Source of the DNA: Balneolaceae bacterium
GTDB lineage: Bacteria; Bacteroidota; Rhodothermia; Balneolales; Balneolaceae
Direction of reading: 5' to 3'
Length of the DNA: 64,000 bases
Assembly (NCBI GenBank): GCA_018401935.1
Contig: JAGYJQ010000009.1
Span: 1 to 64,000, forward strand
Position 1 is the first letter of the stretch, and every line of letters starts with the position of its first letter. This document shows, in pieces, positions 56,197-63,285 of this stretch. The notes under the pieces are model-generated. The model saw only the letters and a list, made by a program, of their open reading frames with translations. It was not told the origin of the DNA and ran no database searches. The position numbers and the translations under genes were made by a program.

Positions 56197-57498
56197 ATGT
56201 GGTATAAAAAATTACATTGGCAAATCATTATTGGTTTATTCTTAGGACTAGCTTGGGGTTTGTCGTCTAGTATCCTAGGGTGGAATGAGTTCACAACAGA
56301 ATTTATAAAACCCTTCGGAACCATTTTTGTCAAGTTATTAAAGCTCATTGCTGTACCCTTAGTCTTAGCATCATTGGTGGCGGGTGTAGCCAGCTTAAAC
56401 GATACCACAAGGCTTTCACGAATGGGTGGGAAAACAGTTCTCATCTACATGATTACCACCTTGCTGGCCATAACTATAGGCTTGGTGACGGTAAATACCT
56501 TTCAGCCTGGAAAATCCTTACCCCAGGAAACCATGGATAGCCTTCAGGCAACCTATTCTAGTTCACTTGAAGAACGGAGTTCTTCAGCGGAGGAAGTACT
56601 CAATAGGGGGGTTTTAGACTTTGTGGTTGATGTGGTCCCCGATAATTTTTTCGCCGCTGCCTCTGACAATTCAAGGATGCTTCAAATAGTATTTGTAGCC
56701 ATCTTACTGGGAGTTGGAATCATTCACATGGGAGGTGAAAAAGCGAAAACATTAGTCACGGTATTTGATGCATTTAACGACGTTATCATTCTCATAGTCG
56801 AACTTATCATGAAAACGGCACCGTTTGGTGTTTTTGCGTTAATGGCGTCACTCATTATTGATTTAGCAGGAGACGATTTAGGAAAGGCTCTCGAGTTACT
56901 TGGAGCGTTAGGATGGTATAGTTTAACCCTCGTTTTTGCCCTATTAGTCCATGTCTTTTTGGTGTATAGCTCTATGTTCAAGATTTTTAGTAAGGATATA
57001 AGTCTTTTTCAATTCTTTAAAGCTATACGTCCGGCTATGTTACTTGGTTTTAGCACGAGTTCAAGCGCAGCTACCTTACCCGTCACGATGGAGCGGGTAG
57101 AGAAAAATCTAGGAGTTGACGAAGAGGTGACTAGTTTTGTCCTACCAGTAGGAGCCACGATAAATATGGATGGAACCAGTGTGTATCAGGCGATTGCAGC
57201 GGTATTCATTGCCCAGGCATTAGGGATGGACCTGACCATTGCTCAGCAGCTCATGATTGTTGTAACCGCCGCGGCCGCTTCTATAGGTGCTGCTGGTGTG
57301 CCTGGAGCCGGTATAGTCATGCTAGTGGTTGTCCTTGAAACTATTCAAGTACCCACCGCGGGAATAGCCCTAATTTTAGGGGTTGATCGAATTTTAGATA
57401 TGTGCCGAACCGTAGTAAATGTTACGGGGGATGCCGCTGTAGCCTATGTGGTAGCTTCTACCGAAGGTTTACTTAACGAACCCAATTTCGATGACTAA
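56197..57498 (+). CDS. Dicarboxylate/amino acid:cation symporter (DAACS family)
   Basis: I start at the ATG at 56197 (MWYKKLHWQ), 2 bp after the DUF92 stop; the frame extends 22 codons further upstream into that gene. The glutamate/aspartate carrier signature is complete: the Ser-rich hairpin FSTSSSAATLPVTMERVEKN, the NMDG-type motif in VGATINMDGTSVYQ, and the tip loop ASIGAAGVPGAG, then DRILDMCRTVVNVTGDA with the Asp and Arg that bind substrate side chains. It imports glutamate, aspartate or C4-dicarboxylates with Na+ or H+; which one cannot be told. Confidence 0.92.
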   Translation: MWYKKLHWQIIIGLFLGLAWGLSSSILGWNEFTTEFIKPFGTIFVKLLKLIAVPLVLASLVAGVASLNDTTRLSRMGGKTVLIYMITTLLAITIGLVTVNTFQPGKSLPQETMDSLQATYSSSLEERSSSAEEVLNRGVLDFVVDVVPDNFFAAASDNSRMLQIVFVAILLGVGIIHMGGEKAKTLVTVFDAFNDVIILIVELIMKTAPFGVFALMASLIIDLAGDDLGKALELLGALGWYSLTLVFALLVHVFLVYSSMFKIFSKDISLFQFFKAIRPAMLLGFSTSSSAATLPVTMERVEKNLGVDEEVTSFVLPVGATINMDGTSVYQAIAAVFIAQALGMDLTIAQQLMIVVTAAAASIGAAGVPGAGIVMLVVVLETIQVPTAGIALILGVDRILDMCRTVVNVTGDAAVAYVVASTEGLLNEPNFDD

Positions 57499-57572
57499 TC
57501 ATCGGAGGTTTAGTTGGGTTTTTAGGTAGTTAACTCATAACTGTACTTTGCTTTAACCTAATCTTTACATAC

Positions 57573-58391
57573 ATGAAATCTAAGCTAATTCAGGGCGTTG
57601 AAGTCCCTGAACTAGGACTTGGTACCTATAAACTAATCGGTAAACAAGCCGAAGAAACCATCAAAACAGCCATAAGGCTGGGGTACCGCCATATAGACTC
57701 AGCACAAGAATATCGAAACGAAGCGGAAGTGGGCAGAGCTATTAAAGCTACGCACATTTCGAGGGAGGAATTTTTTGTTACAACCAAAGTGGAGAGAAGC
57801 CTTCTGGAAGCAGATAAGCTCTACTTATCGGTTGAATCCTCTCTGCTCAAATTGAAGTTAGAGTACATCGACTTACTCCTGATCCATTGGCCCAATCCAC
57901 AGGTTCCTTTGGACCAAACAATGGAGTCTATGCTTATACTAAAAGAGCAAGGTAAGGTCGCGCATATTGGGGTAAGTAATTTTCCACTATCCTTGTTAAA
58001 ACAAGCAAGAGAAGAGTATTTGGCCCCTATATTTTGCAATCAAGTAGAATATCACCCTTTGTTGGGGCAGTTTGATTTACTTGATTATGCATTGGAACAC
58101 GATCTCATGATTACTGCCTATTCCCCATTGGCCCAAGGACGACTAGTGAACAACCCTGTGTTGGCAGAAATAGGGAAGAAATACCAGAAATCAGCCGCAC
58201 AAGTTGCCTTGAAATGGTTACTTGAACAAGAACAGGTGGTGGCTATTCCAAAAGCGACAACCCTAGAACATTTGCAAGCCAATTTAGAAGCCACCCAGTT
58301 CGATTTAGATGATGACGATTTCTTTGCAATCGACGATTTGGAAAAAAATATTCGGTTGGTAAACCCAGATTTTGCTCCCGATTGGGATTGA
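57573..58391 (+). CDS. Aldo/keto reductase (2,5-diketogluconate reductase-like)
   Basis: A 272-residue NADPH-dependent reductase. The tetrad is visible as Asp and Tyr in YRHIDSAQEYRNEAEVG near 43-59, Lys in FFVTTKVERS near 73-80 and His in LLLIHWPNPQVP near 107. The NADP motif AIPKATTLEHLQANLEA is near 226. The family reduces aldehydes and ketones of many kinds; the substrate is unknown. It is monocistronic. Confidence 0.93.
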   Translation: MKSKLIQGVEVPELGLGTYKLIGKQAEETIKTAIRLGYRHIDSAQEYRNEAEVGRAIKATHISREEFFVTTKVERSLLEADKLYLSVESSLLKLKLEYIDLLLIHWPNPQVPLDQTMESMLILKEQGKVAHIGVSNFPLSLLKQAREEYLAPIFCNQVEYHPLLGQFDLLDYALEHDLMITAYSPLAQGRLVNNPVLAEIGKKYQKSAAQVALKWLLEQEQVVAIPKATTLEHLQANLEATQFDLDDDDFFAIDDLEKNIRLVNPDFAPDWD

Positions 58392-58392
58392 T

Positions 58393-58560
58393 TTAGGACC
58401 AGCGAGCCAACGCAATTACGCTTGAGTCAGTGTTCATAAGCTGTAGTTGATTCGCCATTCTTTGCACTTTTATAGGTACCTGAGCCCCTAACTCGTTAAG
58501 AAAGATCAAATCAAACCAACGTAAATAATGCCGCTCTGTTGGCGTAAGTATTTCAAGCAT
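58393..58560 (-). CDS. Possible small protein or gene remnant
   Basis: A minus-strand frame encodes 55 residues from the ATG at 58560: MLEILTPTERHYLRWFDLI..., ending ALARWS. The frame continues open for about 13 codons upstream without a start. The composition looks protein-like (amphipathic, Trp and Leu rich) and it lies in the gap between the reductase and the riboswitch, so it may be a short gene or the remains of one. No family recognised. Confidence 0.3.
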   Translation of the reverse strand: MLEILTPTERHYLRWFDLIFLNELGAQVPIKVQRMANQLQLMNTDSSVIALARWS

Positions 58561-58625
58561 CCAGTCAACATAGTAGCTGCCATTTAATTCATAGAGCGTT
58601 TATATTATCAAAACTCTTTGAAATA

Positions 58626-58818
58626 GTGATGGTTCTCTTAAAAGAGATGAAAAGGGAATCCGGTGTAAATCCGGAGCTGTACCCGCAACTGTAATTCCAT
58701 TTGAATGTATTCATTGTACTAGTGAGTCATCCATTTGAACCCTACGAGCAAATCTTGCCACTGTTAGTCCGCTAACGGGAAGGCCTCGAGGTGGAAAAGT
58801 CAGGAGACCTGCCATCAA
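58626..58818 (+). promoter_or_regulatory. Cobalamin riboswitch
   Basis: The conserved core is plain: AAAAGGGAATCCGGTG at 58650-58665, CCGGAGCTGTACCCGCAACTG around 58671-58691 (split: CCGGAGCTGT, ACCCGCAACTGTAA), GCCACTG with GGGAAGGC near 58758-58783, and the B12 box AGTCAGGAGACCTGCC at 58799-58814. Such RNAs bind adenosyl- or methylcobalamin and shut off transport genes. It precedes the BtuB-like receptor gene. A hairpin near 58844-58866 (GGAAATTTT with GAATTTCC) may be part of the expression platform. Confidence 0.95.
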
Positions 58819-58870
58819 CGCATCAAGCATCTATTTCTCAGGAAATTTTCGGGAGCTAGAATTTCCGTGG

Positions 58871-58912
58871 GCAATTATCAACACGCAATTATCAACACGC
58901 TATTATTAACAA
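58871..58912 (+). repeat. Three 14-bp tandem repeats before the BtuB-like gene
   Basis: GCAATTATCAACAC occurs twice exactly (58871-58884, 58885-58898), followed by a diverged third copy (58899-58912). The period is not a multiple of three, and the repeats end 8 bp before the first ATG, so they are in the leader RNA. Confidence 0.85.
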
Positions 58913-58920
58913 GCAAGTAG

Positions 58921-60588
58921 ATGCCACGCGAAAGCGGTATATCTGTTTGTGAATACCATGTGATGGGTAGATTTTCACCTTCGTTCAACAGGACTGCTGT
59001 AATTGCAGTCAATCGGCTTTACAATAAACTGTTCACTGGTTTGTTCTGTGGCCTGAGTCAAAGCCTGGCAGATGTTCTATCTGTGTACAAAGCTATGCGA
59101 GGGTACTGCTACTGTCTTTGGCTTGCATTCCTATTCTTACAGAGTACGTTCAATCCTGGCATTTATGCAAATGCTCATGAGCTGCACATAGAATCTAAAG
59201 ATACGTTGGCACTTCCACCCCCCATTGGTCTTGGTGAAATTGAAATTATAGCTGAAAACCCATACCAAGATTTTCAACTACTTAGTACTCAGTATGGTCG
59301 ATTATCAAAAGAAATTTTAGAACTTAGATTAGCGTCGCATATGGGGAGTATTGCACAAGAATTTAGCTCCGCTTATGTGCAAACCAACGGGCCCGGAAGC
59401 TTAGCATTACTTTCACAAAGAGGGTTGCCAGCTTCTAGAACCCAGGTAGTTTGGAATGGTTTCGGGTTACATCACCCCATGTTAGGAGTGGTCGATTTAT
59501 CCTTAATACCAAGTAATCTGTTTGATGCGGTACTGTTTACTCCTGGCTTAGGGCAGACTCGATTTGGAGGGAGTGGAGCGGGCTCGATGCACATTCTTCA
59601 ACAACCGTTTGATGGGGAGAAAATAGCTATTCAACAATCGATTGGTAGTTATGGGACAAAGCAGTCTACTATTCATGCGGCATCTTCAAAGCAAGGGATA
59701 TCTTGGGATGTAAGGCTGTATAACAAGACAGCCGAAAATAATTTTGGCTATAAAAAACGAGTATTTGATTCAGATCAGCGAGCCGTCGTACCCAAGTGGT
59801 TTACTCGTACGAATAACGAAACCCAATCCCATTCGGTCATGTTCAATTTTAGGAAGGAATCCGATGTAGCTACCCTGGAATCTTCTCGGGATAAGGCTTC
59901 AGCTAAAAAGAATCCCTCATTCCGCACTTTTATTGCCAACAGTGAATATCAAAGTACTTTTTGGGCTTTTACGCAGGACAACAACGTACCAGGAAGCAAG
60001 CTATCGCCAACTCTTAGGGCGAGTCAAGAGGATGATTTCCTACGTTGGATGCAAGGGCTACGTTGGGGGGTGAGGAATCAGTGGAGAATGCAACATTTTA
60101 GTCAGTGGCAGTCACTCGATTTCCAAGATCCTGACAAAGACATTGATAGTGAGAGTGACATTTGGAGTAGCATTTTTCGACTGGAACACCAAGGCAGAAT
60201 AGGGGAGCGTGCTTTATTGCAAAGCTCAGCAGAGTGGTCTAGTACGGGTGTTCAAAGCTCGGACTACAACGGAACTCGCTCTCGGTGGTCACTTTCTCAT
60301 AGGCACTCAATGCAGCGTGAGTTCGGCACGAAAAGCGTTCTTCGAGCGGATATACATCAAGCCTTTTACAACGATTTTGGGTGGAATTGGTCGGGTGAGG
60401 TGGGTTGGAACTCGAAGTTAAGCTCGGCACTTGGGATTCGATTTCTTTCGGCTAAAAGTTCAGTCATTCCTACCTTTAACGATTTATACTGGCCGAGTTT
60501 AGGAAACCCGGATTTAAAAAGTGAGCAGGTGTATTCCCTCGAAGGAGGGCTTCAGTGGGCGCAGACTGCTACGGTGGAATGCGGGTAA
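58921..60588 (+). CDS. btuB: TonB-dependent cobalamin receptor (BtuB-like), N-terminal fragment
   Basis: BtuB carries corrinoids across the outer membrane with TonB energy. This frame holds most of the protein. The ATG at 59095 (MRGYCYCLWLAFLFLQ) starts a proper signal peptide and may be the true start; the 58 codons before it look like leader. The plug domain follows: GSIAQEFSSAYVQTNGPGSL, LSQRGLPASRTQVVWNGFGL, GGSGAGSMHILQQPFDGEKI, then barrel strands up to FNDLYWPSLGNPDLKSEQ. The frame ends at TVECG* where indels occur. The cobalamin riboswitch upstream supports the assignment. Confidence 0.85.
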   Translation: MPRESGISVCEYHVMGRFSPSFNRTAVIAVNRLYNKLFTGLFCGLSQSLADVLSVYKAMRGYCYCLWLAFLFLQSTFNPGIYANAHELHIESKDTLALPPPIGLGEIEIIAENPYQDFQLLSTQYGRLSKEILELRLASHMGSIAQEFSSAYVQTNGPGSLALLSQRGLPASRTQVVWNGFGLHHPMLGVVDLSLIPSNLFDAVLFTPGLGQTRFGGSGAGSMHILQQPFDGEKIAIQQSIGSYGTKQSTIHAASSKQGISWDVRLYNKTAENNFGYKKRVFDSDQRAVVPKWFTRTNNETQSHSVMFNFRKESDVATLESSRDKASAKKNPSFRTFIANSEYQSTFWAFTQDNNVPGSKLSPTLRASQEDDFLRWMQGLRWGVRNQWRMQHFSQWQSLDFQDPDKDIDSESDIWSSIFRLEHQGRIGERALLQSSAEWSSTGVQSSDYNGTRSRWSLSHRHSMQREFGTKSVLRADIHQAFYNDFGWNWSGEVGWNSKLSSALGIRFLSAKSSVIPTFNDLYWPSLGNPDLKSEQVYSLEGGLQWAQTATVECG

Positions 60589-60634
60589 AATTAGAAACCG
60601 ATGTTCAGCTGATATTACTGGAATAAGGTGAACA

Positions 60635-61249
60635 ATGGCATACGTTAAGGCTTTGATGGCGGGCGACGTTCAAGGCCTGAATATAGAGGCAATCACGGCG
60701 CGAGGTTTCGAATCAGACATAGCCTTAGCCTTTCAGCATGCTCGGCTTAGCGGTATGGTAAAAAGTGGGGTATACCAAGTGATTGCACATATGGATAAGG
60801 AACGCTACGAAGATGATCCGGCACTAAACAAACAACTGCGATACACTCCCGAGTGGCAGTTTAAGCATTATGTCCATCTCAGGTATAAATCTATGCAGTT
60901 AATGCTATCTAATTCTTACGTAACTGAGCGCTACAGCAGCGCTGATCACTCAAGTCCTTTTGACCCTCTTTCTGCGTATTCAACATGGAACACGGCCTTC
61001 GGTATTGATATTCCTTGGTCAGGTAATCGGCCACCGCGGCCCAAGGAAGTAACGATGGCTACTACACAAACCAACAGAAAGATTCTGGGACAGCCACTTT
61101 GGCAACTTCGCTGGAGGGTAGAGCTAAATAACATTTTTTCAGAAACCTATGAGCAGGTGCTTAACTACCCCATGCCAGGTCGACATTTTATGCTAAGCAT
61201 TCAATTAAATCGTGTAGCCCATGAAAATAGACCCTTCACGAACAAGTAG
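60635..61249 (+). CDS. btuB: TonB-dependent cobalamin receptor (BtuB-like), C-terminal fragment
   Basis: This frame continues the barrel: residues after NIEAITARGFESDIALAFQH, then QLRYTPEWQFKHYVHLRY and the ending WRVELNNIFSETYEQVLNYP followed by PMPGRHFMLSIQLN, the usual C-terminal strand. The stretch between the two fragments (about 60565-60690) can be read in a third frame as DCYGGMRVKLETDVQL and YYWNKVNNGIR, which fit the barrel. At least three indels are therefore needed, in about 110 bp. Sequencing error or a recent pseudogene are both possible. Confidence 0.82.
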   Translation: MAYVKALMAGDVQGLNIEAITARGFESDIALAFQHARLSGMVKSGVYQVIAHMDKERYEDDPALNKQLRYTPEWQFKHYVHLRYKSMQLMLSNSYVTERYSSADHSSPFDPLSAYSTWNTAFGIDIPWSGNRPPRPKEVTMATTQTNRKILGQPLWQLRWRVELNNIFSETYEQVLNYPMPGRHFMLSIQLNRVAHENRPFTNK

Positions 61250-61301
61250 TGCAGTAACTATCACATTTGTAGGCAATTTAAAATACATAAACCTAAGACT
61301 A

Positions 61302-62825
61302 ATGAATGTACTATCAAGCCGAATTGAACCGAATCAGACAGATACGAATCGAACAGAATCAAGCCGAATTGAACCGAATCAGACAATCAAACAAAAGCCA
61401 CTGACATTTCCTGTCATAGCCAAGGGGCACTTCTTTGTTTTATTCCTACTTGGTTACGCCCTTTCGACCTCACAGATGAATGCACAGGTCAATGTACAGA
61501 TGAATACACAATCAGCTTTTGAGTCCGGCGCCACCTTAGAGTACCTGCTCATTGGTAACGAAGGCGGTTTTGGTTCATCAAATGCCACGATTAGTCGGTA
61601 CAATCCGGTTACTAAGAACCTGCTGGACGGGGTATTTTTAGGTGCAAATGGTATAGGATTAGGCGATGTACTCCAAAGTTTACAGTATTATGATGGTCAG
61701 ATCTATGCGGTTATGAACAACTCAGCACAAATTGTGGTGATGGACCCTAAATCATTTACCCAGCAAGGTCTTATTTCATTACCTGATGGGGCTAGTCCCA
61801 GGCAAATACTCCATCTAAATGCAGAGATAGCCTATGTCACCGATTTATATGGAGATTTGATTCATTTGATAAACCCAGCCACACAGCAGGTACTTTCCAC
61901 CAAAATTTCGGTAGGAGATGGCCCTGAATTTATGGTCTATCATCAAGAAGCTGTTTTTGTAGGAAATTATGGCTTTGGGCAAGATTCGACCATCATGGTT
62001 ATTGATCCAGCTCAACATAAGGTGGTTGATACCTTAGTGGTGGCCTCTGGTCCGGGTCAAATAACCATGGACAACAATGGTGATCTATGGGTAGTATGCA
62101 CCGGCTATGCGGGAGATTATGACGAGCAATGGAATTTAATAGAAGGTACCCAGCGGCCTGGGGGGCTTTTTCGCATAGAAAAGGATGCTCAAGATCAACA
62201 ATGGAGGGTCACAAAGGAGTTAGAGCTCAAACAAGCAGGCATTCATCTAGGATACGATCCCAATAATGAATACCTCTATCTACAAAGCGAGGGAATCAAA
62301 CGGGTCGATCTAACCCAGTCAGTGCTAGCCCCTGAAGCTATTATTTCAGGTTCATATTATTCATTTTACTATGAGAGTGTAGGGGGTGATATTTATTTAG
62401 CCGATGCCAAAGACTATGTGAGTGCCGGCTCCGTCCGGGTGATTGATACCGAAACCCTTCAGGATTTGGATACATTTAGTGTGGGGATTATACCCGGAAG
62501 TTTTTTGGCGATCTACGCATCAGAAAGCACAGCGATTGATCAACTGGATGATGAGGGACCGAGCCTGGTTGAGTTATACCCTAATTATCCTAATCCATTT
62601 AACCCAACAACTCAGATACAATACTCCATACCGGAGAGTGGATTTGTTGAATTAGTAATTTTTAACTCGTTAGGCCAAAAAGTAGCCATTTTGGAGCAGG
62701 GTATAAAACAAAGAGGACGTTATACCCAGACGTTTAATGCACAACATTTACCTTCGGGTGTGTACTATGCACACGTATTATTTAATGGCTATCAGCGTGT
62801 TACGAAAATGTTACTAATTAAATAA
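61302..62825 (+). CDS. BtuG-like beta-propeller surface protein with T9SS sorting domain
   Basis: The frame opens at 61221, inside the btuB end; I take the ATG at 61302. After a signal segment (FFVLFLLGYALSTSQMNAQ) comes a YncE/DUF5074-type propeller: EYLLIGNEGGFGSSNATISR, GIGLGDVLQSLQYYDGQIYA, PRQILHLNAEIAYVTDLYGD and VGDGPEFMVYHQEAVFVGNY. The C-terminal ~80 residues are a type IX secretion sorting domain (YPNYPNPFNPTTQIQYSIP... GVYYAHVLFNGYQRVTKMLL). In Bacteroides, BtuG propellers of this kind bind cobalamin at the surface and sit on BtuB. There they are lipoproteins; here the protein would be attached by T9SS. Position after btuB supports a corrinoid-capture role. Confidence 0.82.
   Translation: MNVLSSRIEPNQTDTNRTESSRIEPNQTIKQKPLTFPVIAKGHFFVLFLLGYALSTSQMNAQVNVQMNTQSAFESGATLEYLLIGNEGGFGSSNATISRYNPVTKNLLDGVFLGANGIGLGDVLQSLQYYDGQIYAVMNNSAQIVVMDPKSFTQQGLISLPDGASPRQILHLNAEIAYVTDLYGDLIHLINPATQQVLSTKISVGDGPEFMVYHQEAVFVGNYGFGQDSTIMVIDPAQHKVVDTLVVASGPGQITMDNNGDLWVVCTGYAGDYDEQWNLIEGTQRPGGLFRIEKDAQDQQWRVTKELELKQAGIHLGYDPNNEYLYLQSEGIKRVDLTQSVLAPEAIISGSYYSFYYESVGGDIYLADAKDYVSAGSVRVIDTETLQDLDTFSVGIIPGSFLAIYASESTAIDQLDDEGPSLVELYPNYPNPFNPTTQIQYSIPESGFVELVIFNSLGQKVAILEQGIKQRGRYTQTFNAQHLPSGVYYAHVLFNGYQRVTKMLLIK
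61314..61385 (+). repeat. 27-bp direct repeat in the propeller gene
   Basis: The 27-bp unit at 61314-61340 recurs exactly at 61359-61385, offset 45 bp, encoding SRIEPNQT twice in the N-terminal region before the signal peptide. The offset keeps the frame. Confidence 0.9.
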
Positions 62826-63285
62826 ATGCTCGTTATGCTGATCTTCAGTAATATTTTCTAATTATTATATAATAATAGTATAATAATTAATTTTATATAC
62901 ACTATATAATATAATGATTAATTTATTATGTGGATAACTTTTCCACCTTGTGAAAACTCTCTTGACATCAGAATAAAGGCGATTATAAGTGCTTTAGAGC
63001 CCTATTTTTAATCTATTGAAAGATTGTATAATATAGTTTACAGCTTATTCTTGATACTCTAAAATGAATGTCCCTTGGTGATATTATTCCTAATTTTTAC
63101 AATGTGGATAAGTGTGGGTAATTGTGGAAAAGAAATTCAGATTTAATTTGTTAGCGTACATTTGAGCATATATATTAGTTGTCACTTCTTATGCTGACGT
63201 ACTAGCTAATGGAGTCAACATATCATCAATGCAGGCGTAACCTGTAACGACACTAACGAGAAATTAACGCAAACGAAGTAGCCAC
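62826..63285. other. AT-rich intergenic region with DnaA-box array (candidate oriC or DnaA-regulated promoter)
   Basis: The gap of 460 bp has a very AT-rich segment (about 62851-62930). DnaA boxes, all in the same orientation (TGTGGATAA on the plus strand), lie at 62929-62937 (perfect), 63103-63111 (perfect), 63113-63121 (TGTGGGTAA) and 63123-63131 (TGTGGAAAA). The last three start exactly 10 bp apart, one helical turn. A weaker box of the same orientation is at 62949-62957. An AT-rich unwinding element beside phased boxes is the classic layout of a bacterial origin. DnaA boxes also occur before ribonucleotide reductase genes, so a promoter role for nrdJ is the main alternative. Confidence 0.6.

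Noticed and set aside
62899-62914. Possible NrdR box (ACACTATATAATATAA) before nrdJ
   Set aside because: Matches only 12 of 16 consensus positions in AT-rich DNA, and no second box at the usual spacing was found.
62962-62989. TTGACA and TATAAG with 16-bp spacing, like an E. coli sigma-70 promoter
   Set aside because: Bacteroidota RNA polymerase uses TTTG/TAnnTTTG elements, and the sequence is very AT-rich, so chance is likely.
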